Positions 54,405 to 63,017 of a stretch of 64,000 nt of DNA are shown one piece after another. Below the pieces are notes generated by a model. The model was not told the origin of the DNA, searched no databases, and worked only from the letters and a program-made list of their open reading frames with translations. This stretch comes from Salipiger thiooxidans (lineage in GTDB: Bacteria; Pseudomonadota; Alphaproteobacteria; Rhodobacterales; Rhodobacteraceae), in NCBI RefSeq assembly GCF_900102075.1, contig NZ_FNAV01000005.1:248001-312000 (forward strand), read 5' to 3'. Made by a program: the position numbers and the translations under genes. Within the stretch, counting starts at the first letter, position 1. Every line of letters starts with the position of its first letter.

Positions 54405-55580
54405 TCAGTCGCGTTCCACGCAGAGCGCAACGCCCATGCCGCCGCCGATGCAGAGCGTGGCGAGGCCTTTCTTGGCGTCGCGGCGCTTCATCTCGAAGAG
54501 CAGGGTGTTGAGCACGCGCGCACCGGAGGCCCCGATCGGGTGACCGATGGCGATGGCGCCGCCGTTCACGTTCACGATAGACGGATCCCAGCCCATGTCC
54601 TTGTTCACGGCACAGGCCTGTGCGGCGAAGGCCTCGTTGGCCTCGACCAGGTCAAGGTCATCGACCGTCCAGCCGGCCTTTTCCAGCGCCTTGCGCGACG
54701 CGTAGATCGGGCCCACGCCCATGATCGACGGGTCGAGACCGGCGGTGGCGTAGGAGGCGATGCGCGCGATCGGCTCGATGCCGCGTTTCGCGGCGTTCTC
54801 GGCCGACATCAGCAGCACGCCGGCTGCGCCGTCGTTGATGCCCGATGCGTTGCCCGCGGTGACCGAGCCATCCTTGCTGAAGGCCGGGCGGAGTTTCTGC
54901 ATGTTCTCGATGGTGGCACCGTGACGGATGTACTCGTCCTTGTTCACCACGATCTCGCCCTTGCGGGTCTTGATGGTGTAGGGGATCACCTCGTCGTCGA
55001 ACTTGCCGGCGGTCTGGGCGGCCTCGGCCTTGTTCTGCGAGGCCAGCGCGAACTCGTCCTGCATCTCGCGGCTGATCTGCCACTGCTGCGCGACGTTCTC
55101 GGCGGTCTGGCCCATGTGGTAGCCGTTGAAGGCGTCCCAGAGGCCATCGCGGATCATGGTATCGATGTAGGTGACGTCACCCATCTTGTAGCCGTTGCGC
55201 AGGTTCTGCGCGTGGGGCGACATGGACATGTTCTCCTGCCCGCCGGCGCAGACGATGTCGGCATCGCCCAGCATGATGTGCTGTGCCGCCAGCGCCACGG
55301 TGCGCAGGCCCGAGCCGCAGACCTGGTTGATGCTCCAGGCGGCGCTTTCCTTGGGAAGGCCGGCGTTGATGTGGGCCTGACGGGCCGGGTTCTGGCCCTG
55401 GGCGGCGGTCAGCACCTGCCCGAGGATGGTTTCCGAAACCTCTCCCTTTTCGATGCCGGCGCGTGCAACCAGTGCTTCGAGCACGGCGGCGCCGAGATCA
55501 TGCGCCGGGGTGTTGGCGAAGCTTCCCCCGAAACTGCCGACGGCGGTACGGGCCGCGGATGCGATGACGACATTGGTCAT
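54405..55580 (-). CDS. phaA: acetyl-CoA C-acetyltransferase (beta-ketothiolase)
   Basis: Biosynthetic thiolase of 391 residues joining two acetyl-CoA to acetoacetyl-CoA, the first step of polyhydroxybutyrate synthesis. Nucleophile Cys88 is in [15 protein letters not shown]; the C-terminal catalytic His is in [13 protein letters not shown] and the second Cys in [11 protein letters not shown]. Length and motifs match PhaA. TTGGAGGA lies about 10 nt before the ATG. Its product is the substrate of phaB. Confidence 0.95.
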   Translation of the reverse strand: MTNVVIASAARTAVGSFGGSFANTPAHDLGAAVLEALVARAGIEKGEVSETILGQVLTAAQGQNPARQAHINAGLPKESAAWSINQVCGSGLRTVALAAQHIMLGDADIVCAGGQENMSMSPHAQNLRNGYKMGDVTYIDTMIRDGLWDAFNGYHMGQTAENVAQQWQISREMQDEFALASQNKAEAAQTAGKFDDEVIPYTIKTRKGEIVVNKDEYIRHGATIENMQKLRPAFSKDGSVTAGNASGINDGAAGVLLMSAENAAKRGIEPIARIASYATAGLDPSIMGVGPIYASRKALEKAGWTVDDLDLVEANEAFAAQACAVNKDMGWDPSIVNVNGGAIAIGHPIGASGARVLNTLLFEMKRRDAKKGLATLCIGGGMGVALCVERD

Positions 55581-55782
55581 GGATTTTAGTCCTCCAAGCA
55601 GAACGAAACGCGGGAGGCCAGATCATCGGTCAAAGGCCGCCCTCCTTGATCTTGCCCATCGTTCATAGCGTGCCGCTGAGGCAGGGGACAGGGGGAGGTT
55701 GCGGAAAACACGCTCTGGTAGCGCAAATGCTAGCGCAAAATCCCGACGGCGGTGTATCGCGGGGGCCGCGGAGCCGTTCGAC

Positions 55783-56673
55783 TCAGGCGCTGGCGCGTTT
55801 GGAGGCGTCGTCGCGCCATGTCGGGCTGACGGTGGGGGCGCCGTAGTAATAGCCCTGCAGGCAGTCGATTCCGATCGCGGTCAGGTACTGCGCGTCGCTC
55901 GCGTTCTCGACCGATTCGGCCACGGTGAAGAGGTCGAACTGCTCGGCGATCGAAGCAATGGCGCGGGTCATCACCTGGTTGTCGGGGTCGTGGGCGATGC
56001 CGGTGATGAACTGGCCGTCGATCTTTAGGATGTCGAAGTTGAACTCCTTGAAATGGCGCAGGGCGGTGTAGCCGGCACCGAAATCGTCCATCGCGAAGGA
56101 AATGCCCTGCCGCTGCAGGTCGTCCATGAAGCTGATCACCAGCTCGGGCACCAGCATCGCCGACGATTCGGTGATCTCGAGAATCAGCCGCTCGGCGACG
56201 GTCGGATCCCCCGACAGGCCGCGGTGCAGCGTCTCGGTCCACTTGCGGTAGCCGATGGAGCGGGCCGACATGTTCAGCGACAGCCGCAGCCCGGGTTCGG
56301 AGGCGAGCTCGGCCAGCCCCCTTTCCAGCGCGATGCAGTCGAGGATGCGCCCGTGCTCGGTGTCCTCGATCAGCGGGATGAATTCGCTCGCAGGGACGAT
56401 GCGCCCGGTCTCGTCGAGCACCCGGACCAGCCCCTCGTGGAAGGCTGCAAGCGCGGGCTCGCGCGCCTGCACCACCGGCTGGAACGCCAGCAGCACGTCG
56501 CCATGCGCGATGGCCTCGCGCACCGTGTGAAGCATCCTGCTGTCGCGCCGGGCGAGCGCCATATCCAGTGGGTTCTGGCCATGCATAGCGATATGGTCCA
56601 ATAGGGTCCTTGTGCGTGGCCGCAGCTTTGCTGTCGGTCGCGCGTTCCTGCTGTGAGCCCCGGTATCCGGCAT
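55783..56673 (-). CDS. EAL-domain cyclic-di-GMP phosphodiesterase-like protein
   Basis: Cytoplasmic protein of 296 residues consisting almost only of an EAL domain, without TM or sensor domain. The signature reads HEGLVRVL (EGL in place of EAL) but keeps the catalytic Glu. Other required residues are present: Asn in LSLNMSARS, Glu in LEITESSAM, the Asp pair in MDDFGAGYTAL, Lys in ILKIDGQF, Glu in VAESVENASDAQ and Gln in LQGYYYGAP. It is likely an active hydrolase of cyclic-di-GMP. The first 40 residues vary; an internal ATG at residue 30 is an alternative start. Confidence 0.88.
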   Translation of the reverse strand: MPDTGAHSRNARPTAKLRPRTRTLLDHIAMHGQNPLDMALARRDSRMLHTVREAIAHGDVLLAFQPVVQAREPALAAFHEGLVRVLDETGRIVPASEFIPLIEDTEHGRILDCIALERGLAELASEPGLRLSLNMSARSIGYRKWTETLHRGLSGDPTVAERLILEITESSAMLVPELVISFMDDLQRQGISFAMDDFGAGYTALRHFKEFNFDILKIDGQFITGIAHDPDNQVMTRAIASIAEQFDLFTVAESVENASDAQYLTAIGIDCLQGYYYGAPTVSPTWRDDASKRASA

Positions 56674-56814
56674 GATGCCCGGTCCGATCTACACCACGAT
56701 TCCGCAGCGGCCCCGGCCGAAGCGGAGCGGGTGTCGCGCCACTCTGCCCGACGCCGCTTAATCGCAGGTAAAGGCGGGCCCGGATCGTGCCTGTCCCCGG
56801 TGGGGAACAGGGTG

Positions 56815-56842
56815 TTGACTCCCCCGGGAAAGCGCATATAAG
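56815..56842 (+). promoter_or_regulatory. sigma-70 promoter of rpsD
   Basis: TTGACT, 16-nt spacer, TATAAG, a close match to the housekeeping consensus. It is about 110 nt upstream of rpsD, leaving a leader with a small hairpin (CCCCGCAAGGGG) that might take part in S4 autoregulation. Confidence 0.75.
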
Positions 56843-56950
56843 CGCCGCTTCATTGGTGTTGGTGGCCCCCGCAAGGGGATGCCCTGTCGCTTCGGCCAAA
56901 TCCGGAGAGAGGACAACGCCCTTCGAAACCTAGAGCGAAGGAGATCAGCC

Positions 56951-57571
56951 GTGACCAAACGCACGTCTGCCAAGTACAAAATCGACCGCCGTATGGGCGA
57001 GAACATCTGGGGCCGTCCGAAGTCCCCGGTCAACCGCCGCGAATACGGCCCCGGCCAGCACGGCCAGCGCCGCAAGGGCAAGCTCTCGGACTTCGGTCTG
57101 CAGCTCCGCGCCAAGCAGAAGCTCAAGGGCTACTACGGCGACCTGACCGAGAAGCAGTTCCGTCGCATCTTCGGCGAAGCAGAGCGTATCAAGGGCGACA
57201 CCGGTGAGCTGCTCATCGGCCTGCTCGAGCGCCGTCTCGACGCCGTCGTCTACCGCGCCAAGTTCGTGCCGACCGTCTTCGCTGCCCGCCAGTTCGTGAA
57301 CCACGGCCACGTGCTCGTGAACGGCCAGCGCGTGAACATCCCCTCCTACCGCGTGAAAGAGGGTGACGTCATCGAGGTCCGCGAGAAGTCCAAGCAGATG
57401 GCTCTCGTGCTGGAAGCCGCACAGCTTCCCGAGCGCGACGTTCCGGACTACCTCGAGGTGGACCACTCCAAGATGACCGCGACCTTCGTGCGCATGCCGG
57501 GCCTCGCAGACGTGCCGTACCCGGTGCAGATGGAACCGAACCTGGTCATCGAATTCTACGCGCAGAACTGA
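56951..57571 (+). CDS. rpsD: 30S ribosomal protein S4
   Basis: Primary 16S rRNA-binding protein and nucleator of small-subunit assembly, 206 residues. The N-terminal region [19 protein letters not shown] is the alphaproteobacterial form without zinc Cys; the S4 domain is [36 protein letters not shown] and [13 protein letters not shown]. The start is GTG preceded by GAAGGAG. It stands outside the alpha operon, as in other alphaproteobacteria, with its own promoter and terminator. Confidence 0.97.
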   Translation: MTKRTSAKYKIDRRMGENIWGRPKSPVNRREYGPGQHGQRRKGKLSDFGLQLRAKQKLKGYYGDLTEKQFRRIFGEAERIKGDTGELLIGLLERRLDAVVYRAKFVPTVFAARQFVNHGHVLVNGQRVNIPSYRVKEGDVIEVREKSKQMALVLEAAQLPERDVPDYLEVDHSKMTATFVRMPGLADVPYPVQMEPNLVIEFYAQN

Positions 57572-57600
57572 TCTTCATTCCTGCGCTTTCCAATCGGAAG

Positions 57601-57628
57601 AGGCCGTCCCATCCGGGGCGGCCTTTTT
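57601..57628 (+). terminator. intrinsic terminator of rpsD
   Basis: AGGCCGTCCC and GGGGCGGCCT pair (10 bp with one wobble) over a 4-nt loop, followed by five T, 30 nt after the rpsD stop. Confidence 0.92.
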
Positions 57629-57690
57629 CGTTTGCCGGACGGGTGCCCGATTATTGGGCGCGGGGGTCGTGCCGGACGGCCCTCAGATAT

Positions 57691-57706
57691 TTTACCGATT
57701 GATAAA
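57691..57706. promoter_or_regulatory. RutR-type operator before preT
   Basis: TTTACC-GATT-GATAAA, an imperfect 16-bp palindrome differing by one position per arm from the perfect site at 61563. It resembles the E. coli RutR site (TTGACCA-N2-TGGTCAA) and lies 55 nt before the preT start. Confidence 0.65.
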
Positions 57707-57760
57707 AAAATTGACCTATGGAACGCTTTCCCCATCAGACATGGCAGCGGGAGGCGACCG

Positions 57761-59095
57761 ATGGATGTGAAGGCTCTGGTTCCGGGCATCGTGCCGGGAC
57801 GGATGGACAAGGCTCTGATCGAGGCGGGGTTCGCGGACCTGCATCCGCCGCTCGACGATCACGAGGCGCTGGTGGCGGCGGACCGCTGCTACTTCTGCCA
57901 CGACGCACCCTGCGCGACGGCCTGTCCCACGACGATCGACATCCCGCTCTTCATCCGGCAGATCGCCACCGGCACGCCCGAGGCCGCGGCGCGGACGATC
58001 CTGTCGCAGAACATCCTTGGCGGGATGTGCGCCCGGGTCTGCCCGACAGAGACGCTCTGCGAAGAGGTCTGCGTGCGCGAGGTGGCCGAGGGCAAGCCGG
58101 TCGAGATCGGCCGTCTTCAACGCTACGCCACCGACACGCTGATGGCCGCCGACGTACATCCGTTCGAGCGCGACGCGCCGACCGGCAAGCGCATCGCGGT
58201 TGTGGGCGCGGGGCCGGCGGGGCTCGCCTGCGCACACCGGCTTGCGATGATGGGGCACGACGTGGTCCTGATGGACGCGCGGCCCAAGCCCGGCGGGCTC
58301 AACGAATACGGCATCGCCGCTTACAAGAGCACCGAGAACTTCGCCGCGCGCGAGGTCGAGTGGCTGATGCAGATCGGCGGCATCGAGCTGCAGAGCGGCG
58401 TGGCGCTGGGCCGCGACGTGACGCTCGGGTCGCTGCAGGCCGAGTATGACGCGGTGTTCCTCGGGCTCGGGCTCGGCGGGGTGAACGCGCTGGGCGTCGA
58501 GGGCGACGACAAGGCGGGCGTCGGCGACGCGGTCTCGTTCATCGCCGACCTGCGGCAGGCCTCCGATCTGGCGGCGCTGCCGGTGGGTCGCGACGTGGTG
58601 GTGATCGGCGGCGGCATGACCGCGGTCGACGCCGCGCTGCAGTCGAAGCTGCTGGGCGCGCTCAACGTCACCATCGTCTACCGCCGCTCGCAGGAACGCA
58701 TGGCCGCCTCGCCCTACGAGCAGGAGCTGGCGCAGGCCAGGGGCGTGCGGATCATCTGTAACGCCTCGCCGGTCGCGGTGCATGGCAACGGCTCGGTGCG
58801 TGAGCTCGAGTTCGAGTTCACCGCCGACGACCTCGCCCCGACGGGCGAGCGGTTCCGGCTTCCCGCCGACCAGGTCTTCCGCGCCATCGGGCAGACCCTC
58901 ACCGGCGACGGGCTGCCCGAGCTCGAGGGCCGCAAGATCGCGGTGGACGGGACCGGCCGCACCTCGGTGCCCGGGGTCTGGGCCGGCGGCGACTGCGCTT
59001 CCGGGGGCGACGATCTGACGGTGACCGCCGTGGCCGAGGGCCGCGACGCGGCAGAGGACATCCATGCCAGCCTGATGGAGCAAGCAAATGGCTGA
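57761..59095 (+). CDS. preT: NAD-dependent dihydropyrimidine dehydrogenase, subunit PreT
   Basis: Flavin and iron-sulfur subunit that passes electrons between NAD(P)H and PreA for reduction of uracil and thymine. It has 444 residues with N-terminal cluster Cys (DRCYFCHDAPCATACPT, GMCARVCPTETLCEEVC), FAD motif [18 protein letters not shown](P) motif VVIGGGMTAVDAAL and the closing VWAGGDCASGG. The start follows GGGAGG at 6 nt. Its stop overlaps preA by 8 nt. A RutR-type operator precedes it, consistent with induction by pyrimidines. Confidence 0.94.
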   Translation: MDVKALVPGIVPGRMDKALIEAGFADLHPPLDDHEALVAADRCYFCHDAPCATACPTTIDIPLFIRQIATGTPEAAARTILSQNILGGMCARVCPTETLCEEVCVREVAEGKPVEIGRLQRYATDTLMAADVHPFERDAPTGKRIAVVGAGPAGLACAHRLAMMGHDVVLMDARPKPGGLNEYGIAAYKSTENFAAREVEWLMQIGGIELQSGVALGRDVTLGSLQAEYDAVFLGLGLGGVNALGVEGDDKAGVGDAVSFIADLRQASDLAALPVGRDVVVIGGGMTAVDAALQSKLLGALNVTIVYRRSQERMAASPYEQELAQARGVRIICNASPVAVHGNGSVRELEFEFTADDLAPTGERFRLPADQVFRAIGQTLTGDGLPELEGRKIAVDGTGRTSVPGVWAGGDCASGGDDLTVTAVAEGRDAAEDIHASLMEQANG

Positions 59096-60392
59096 TCTTT
59101 CGTCGAACTTCATTGGCATCAAGTCACCCAACCCGTTCTGGCTGGCCTCGGCGCCTCCGACCGACAAGGAGTACAACGTCCGCCGCGCCTACGAGGCGGG
59201 CTGGGGCGGCGTCGTGTGGAAGACGCTGGGTGAGGAAGGCCCGCCGGTCGTCAATGTGAACGGCCCGCGCTACGGCGCGATCTGGGGCGCTGACCGGCGG
59301 CTGCTCGGGCTCAACAACATCGAGCTTATCACCGACCGCCCGCTCGAGGTGAACCTGCGCGAGATGAAATCGGTCAAGCGCGACTACCCCGACCGCGCGC
59401 TGGTGGCCTCGATCATGGTGCCCTGCACCGAAGAGGCGTGGAAGGCGATCCTGCCGCTGGTCGAAGACACCGGCGCCGACGGCGTCGAGCTCAACTTCGG
59501 CTGTCCGCACGGCATGTCCGAGCGCGGCATGGGCTCGGCGGTGGGGCAGGTGCCAGAGTACATCGAGATGGTGACCCGCTGGGTAAAGCAGTACACGCGC
59601 ATGCCCTGCATCGTGAAGCTCACGCCCAACATCACCGACATCCGCAAACCCGCCATGGCGGCCCATGCGGGCGGTGCCGATGCGGTGTCGCTGATCAACA
59701 CCATCAACTCGATCACCTCGGTCGACCTCGACCTCTTTGCGCCCGAGCCCACCATCGACGGCAAGGGCGCGCACGGTGGCTATTGCGGCCCGGCGGTGAA
59801 GCCCATCGCGCTCAACATGGTGGCCGAGATCGCCCGCTCGCCCGAGATGCGTGGCCTGCCGATCTCGGGCATCGGCGGCGTGACCACGTGGAAGGACGCG
59901 GCCGAGTTCATGGCTCTGGGCGCGGGCAACGTGCAGGTCTGCACCGCCGCAATGACCTATGGCTTCAAGGTGGTGCAGGAGATGATCTCGGGGCTGTCGC
60001 AGTACCTCGACGAGAAGGAGATCGCGCTTTCCGACCTGATCGGGCGCGCGGTGCCCAACGTCAGCGACTGGCAGCACCTCAACCTCAACTACATCTCCAA
60101 GGCCAGGATCGACCAGGATGCCTGCATCTCGTGCGGGCGCTGCTATGCCGCCTGCGAGGACACCTCGCACCAGGCCATTGACATGTCCGAGGACCGGGTC
60201 TTCACGGTCAAGGACGACGAATGCGTGGCCTGCAACCTTTGCGTGAACGTCTGTCCCATCGAGGGCTGCATCACCATGGAGCGCATGGAGGCCGGAGCGA
60301 TCGACCCGCGCACGGGCCGCGTCGTGCAGGCCGAGCCCGCCGATTGGACCACGCACCCCAACAACCCGATGGCGCTAAAGGCCGCGGAGTGA
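59088..60392 (+). CDS. preA: NAD-dependent dihydropyrimidine dehydrogenase, subunit PreA
   Basis: Catalytic subunit of 434 residues. The N-terminal FMN-binding TIM barrel is of the dihydroorotate-dehydrogenase type (NPFWLASAPPTDKEYN, ASIMVPCTEEAW, ELNFGCPHGMSERGMG with the active-site Cys region). The C-terminal ferredoxin domain carries two 4Fe-4S motifs, CISCGRCYAACED and CVACNLCVNVCPIEGC. With PreT it reduces uracil and thymine to their dihydro forms, the first step of the reductive route completed by dihydropyrimidinase and the amidohydrolase downstream. Confidence 0.95.
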   Translation: MADLSSNFIGIKSPNPFWLASAPPTDKEYNVRRAYEAGWGGVVWKTLGEEGPPVVNVNGPRYGAIWGADRRLLGLNNIELITDRPLEVNLREMKSVKRDYPDRALVASIMVPCTEEAWKAILPLVEDTGADGVELNFGCPHGMSERGMGSAVGQVPEYIEMVTRWVKQYTRMPCIVKLTPNITDIRKPAMAAHAGGADAVSLINTINSITSVDLDLFAPEPTIDGKGAHGGYCGPAVKPIALNMVAEIARSPEMRGLPISGIGGVTTWKDAAEFMALGAGNVQVCTAAMTYGFKVVQEMISGLSQYLDEKEIALSDLIGRAVPNVSDWQHLNLNYISKARIDQDACISCGRCYAACEDTSHQAIDMSEDRVFTVKDDECVACNLCVNVCPIEGCITMERMEAGAIDPRTGRVVQAEPADWTTHPNNPMALKAAE

Positions 60393-60440
60393 GGCGCGGG
60401 GGCCTCGTGCCCGCCGTCGTTTGACCGGATCATGAGAAGG

Positions 60441-60468
60441 GCCGGGCCGCGCAACGCCGCGGCCCGGC
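60441..60468 (+). terminator. hairpin after preA
   Basis: GCCGGGCCGCG and CGCGGCCCGGC form a perfect 11-bp stem with a 6-nt loop, 48 nt after the preA stop. The T-tract is poor, so it may be a weak terminator. Confidence 0.6.
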
Positions 60469-60536
60469 GTCGTCTTGAGACCGGGCATCGCCCACCGCGT
60501 CGTGCCGGACGGGGCAGGGGGCAGAGAGCTTATGCC

Positions 60537-60794
60537 TCAGCGGTGGATGCGCATCCGGCGGGCGGTGCAGACCACGAGGTAATGGTCGCCGCATTCCAGC
60601 AGGTGGAAACCCCGCGCGCGGACCGCCGCCCGCAGCGCCTCGTACCCCATTTCCCGCTCCACATCCTGCTTGCTGCGCCGCACCACGCCGCCGTCGCGCA
60701 TCGCCATGGCAGAGAAGAGGCGCGCCTGCCAGGCATGGCTGCGGGCACGGTCAGGGGCGGGAGGGGGTGAGAAGCGGTCGGGCTCTGGTCTCAT
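60537..60794 (-). CDS. conserved small protein of unknown function
   Basis: Basic protein of 85 residues. The second half (SKQDVEREMGYEALRAAVRA, RGFHLLECGDHYLVVC) looks like a compact helix-strand unit with two Cys; the first 35 residues are Pro/Arg/Ala-rich and may be disordered. I recognise no family. It lies downstream of rutR on the same strand with a 24-nt gap, so it may share its transcript. The internal Met codons at residues 30-32 are alternative starts. Confidence 0.6.
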   Translation of the reverse strand: MRPEPDRFSPPPAPDRARSHAWQARLFSAMAMRDGGVVRRSKQDVEREMGYEALRAAVRARGFHLLECGDHYLVVCTARRMRIHR

Positions 60795-60818
60795 GCCGGA
60801 AGCATCCGGCGATTCTGG

Positions 60819-61451
60819 TTAATCGCTGGTTTCCGCGGGCGTCAGAAGCTTGCGGAACAGCTGCTCCACATGGGCGTTGGCATCGGCCCAGCCGCCGCTC
60901 TCGTCCGGGACAAGCACCCGGATCTGCGCCTCGAAATCCGCGTAGTGCTGGGTGATGGCCCAGATCGACAGCACCAGCTGCCGCGCGTCGGTCTGTGCCA
61001 GCCGGCCATCCGCGGCCCAGCCCTCGATCAGCGCGCATTTCTCCTCGAAAAGCGGCTTCAGCGTGGATTCCAGGTGCGGCGCCATGCGGGGCGCGCCCTG
61101 CAGGATCTCGTTGGCGAAGAGCCGGCTTTCGCGCGGGTACTTGCGGCTCATCTCCATCTTGCGGCGGATGTAGCCGAGGATCTCCTGCAGCGGGTCGCCG
61201 TCCGGGTCCATCTCGGCCAGCGGCGCCAGCCATTCGTCCATCAGCGCGTTGAGGACGGCGACGTGGATCGCCTCCTTGCCGTCGAAGTAATAGATCAGGT
61301 TCGGTTTGGACATGCCCGCCGCCTCGGCGATCTGGTCCAGCGTGGCGCCCCTGTAGCCGTGCTGCGAGAACACCTCCAGCGCGGCGGTCATGATCTTCTT
61401 ACGGTTGCGCAGCTGGATGCGACTCGGCTTCTTTACGGCACCGTCTGCCAT
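60819..61451 (-). CDS. rutR: TetR-family pyrimidine-utilisation regulator RutR
   Basis: Regulator of 210 residues matching RutR: N-terminal basic arm (PSRIQLRNRKKIMTAALEVF), helix-turn-helix (ATLDQIAEAAGMSKPNLIYYFDGKEAI) and a C-terminal ligand domain with LSIWAITQHYADFEAQI. RutR in E. coli senses uracil and thymine and controls pyrimidine breakdown. Here it sits among preTA and the amidohydrolase/dihydropyrimidinase genes, and palindromes of RutR type lie upstream of both flanking transcription units. AAGGAG precedes the ATG. Confidence 0.92.
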   Translation of the reverse strand: MADGAVKKPSRIQLRNRKKIMTAALEVFSQHGYRGATLDQIAEAAGMSKPNLIYYFDGKEAIHVAVLNALMDEWLAPLAEMDPDGDPLQEILGYIRRKMEMSRKYPRESRLFANEILQGAPRMAPHLESTLKPLFEEKCALIEGWAADGRLAQTDARQLVLSIWAITQHYADFEAQIRVLVPDESGGWADANAHVEQLFRKLLTPAETSD

Positions 61452-61562
61452 GCACTCCTTCTCCGCTCAAATTTCGGGCAGAGGCGCCGGCATACCGCCT
61501 GCATTCCGTGCCGCCCCCGTCAGACAATTCTTGACTCGTTCCGGGGGCGTTGCAATCGTGCC

Positions 61563-61578
61563 TTTACCAAATGGTAAA
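61563..61578. promoter_or_regulatory. perfect RutR-type operator palindrome
   Basis: TTTACCAAATGGTAAA is a perfect 16-bp palindrome (7-bp arms, 2-nt centre) in the divergent region between rutR and the amidohydrolase gene. It has the architecture of the E. coli RutR site and could regulate both directions. Confidence 0.75.
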
Positions 61579-61638
61579 AAACAGGCGCGCCGGACGGGAG
61601 CCCGGCCCGGAAAAACAGCAGACCGCAGGGGAAGCAAG

Positions 61639-62889
61639 ATGGCGATATCGGGAGAGAACCTCCGGATCGACGGCGACCGGCTATGGGACAGCCTCATGGA
61701 CATGGCCAAGATCGGGCCGGGCGTCGCGGGCGGCAACAACCGCCAGACACTCACCGACGAGGATGCCGAGGGCCGCGCGCTCTTCAAGTCCTGGTGCGAC
61801 GACGCAGGGCTGAGCATGGGCGTCGACACCATGGGCACCATGTTCATGACGCGCGAGGGCACCGACCCCGATGCGCTTCCGGTCTACGTGGGCAGCCACC
61901 TCGACACGCAACCCACGGGCGGCAAGTACGACGGCGTGCTGGGCGTGCTCGGCGCGCTCGAGGCGGTGCGCTCGATGAATGATCTGGGCATCAGGACGAA
62001 GCACCCGATCGTGGTGGTCAACTGGGCCAACGAGGAGGGCGCCCGCTTTGCGCCCGCGATGCTGGCCTCGGGCGTCTTCGCCGGGGTGCACAGCCAGGAT
62101 TACGCCTACGGGCGCAAGGATCTCGAGGGCAAGACCTACGGCGCCGAGCTCGAACGCATCGGCTGGAAGGGCGACGAGGAGGTGGGCGCGCGCAAGATGC
62201 ACGCCTATTACGAGCTGCACATCGAGCAGGGCCCGATCCTCGAGGCCGAGGGCAAGGACATCGGCGTCGTCACCCATTGCCAGGGGCTATGGTGGCTGGA
62301 GTTCACCCTCACCGGGCGCGAGGCCCACACCGGCTCGACGCCGATGGAGATGCGGGTGAACGCGGGGCTCGCCATGGCGCGGATCCTCGAGACGGTGCAG
62401 GAGGTCGCGATGGCGGCGCTGCCCGGCGCCGTGGGCGGCGTGGGCCAGATGCAGTTCTCGCCCAACTCGCGCAACGTGCTGCCGGGGACGGTGGTGTTCA
62501 CCGTCGACATCCGCTCGCCCGACCAGGCCAAGCTCGACGGCATGCGCGCCGAGATCGAGACGCGCGCCGCGGCGATCTGCGACGAAATCGGCGTCGGCTG
62601 CGCGGTCGAGGCGGTGGGCCACTTCGACCCGGTGACCTTCGATCCCGAGCTTGTCGGCAATGTGCGCAAGGCGGCCGAGGAGCTGGGCTATTCGCATATG
62701 AACCTGATCTCCGGCGCGGGTCACGACGCCTGCTGGGCGGCCAAGGTCGCGCCCGCGACCATGGTCATGTGCCCCTGCGTGAAGGGCATCTCGCACAACG
62801 AGGCCGAGGAGATTTCAAAGGACTGGGCCACGGCCGGGGCGGAGGTCCTGTTCCGGGCGGTGCTCGAGACGGCGGAGATCGTGGAGTGA
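61639..62889 (+). CDS. Zn-dependent N-carbamoyl amidohydrolase (beta-ureidopropionase type)
   Basis: M20-fold metal hydrolase of 416 residues in the hydantoinase/carbamoylase family. Metal ligands are visible in GSHLDTQPTGGKYDG (His, Asp), WANEEGARFAP (Glu), HIEQGPILE (His) and SGAGHDACW (His); the dimerisation lid follows GREAHTGSTPMEMR. From context, between preTA and dihydropyrimidinase, it should hydrolyse N-carbamoyl-beta-alanine to beta-alanine, CO2 and ammonia. Allantoate amidohydrolase is a close paralogue, so some purine role cannot be ruled out. GGGGAAG precedes the ATG. Confidence 0.88.
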   Translation: MAISGENLRIDGDRLWDSLMDMAKIGPGVAGGNNRQTLTDEDAEGRALFKSWCDDAGLSMGVDTMGTMFMTREGTDPDALPVYVGSHLDTQPTGGKYDGVLGVLGALEAVRSMNDLGIRTKHPIVVVNWANEEGARFAPAMLASGVFAGVHSQDYAYGRKDLEGKTYGAELERIGWKGDEEVGARKMHAYYELHIEQGPILEAEGKDIGVVTHCQGLWWLEFTLTGREAHTGSTPMEMRVNAGLAMARILETVQEVAMAALPGAVGGVGQMQFSPNSRNVLPGTVVFTVDIRSPDQAKLDGMRAEIETRAAAICDEIGVGCAVEAVGHFDPVTFDPELVGNVRKAAEELGYSHMNLISGAGHDACWAAKVAPATMVMCPCVKGISHNEAEEISKDWATAGAEVLFRAVLETAEIVE

Positions 62890-62904
62890 TCTGAGACGAC
62901 GAAA

Positions 62905-62986
62905 CCGGGGGACAGCCCGTCGCCATCGGGCTTGAAGCGATGGCGCCACGACGGCGACCCCCGGGTATTTCAGGCCAGTAGAAGAC
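62905..62986. repeat. diverged copy D of the intergenic hairpin repeat
   Basis: Nested inverted repeats: outer CCGGGGG/CCCCCGG, then GTCGCC/GGCGAC, and CGCCATCG/CGATGGCG, closing with ACCCCCGGGTATTTCAGGCC and AGTAGAAGA. The end block parallels CTCCCCCGGAGTTT...GGCAAGATGAAG of copies A to C. It lies between the amidohydrolase and dihydropyrimidinase genes. Confidence 0.55.
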
Positions 62987-63017
62987 CGGGGAGCGCTCTG
63001 GTCGAGGGAGCAAGCAA

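Noticed and set aside
61639-62889. Allantoate amidohydrolase (AllC)
   Set aside because: Same family, but the position between preTA/rutR and dihydropyrimidinase favours N-carbamoyl-beta-alanine hydrolysis; left as a possibility only.
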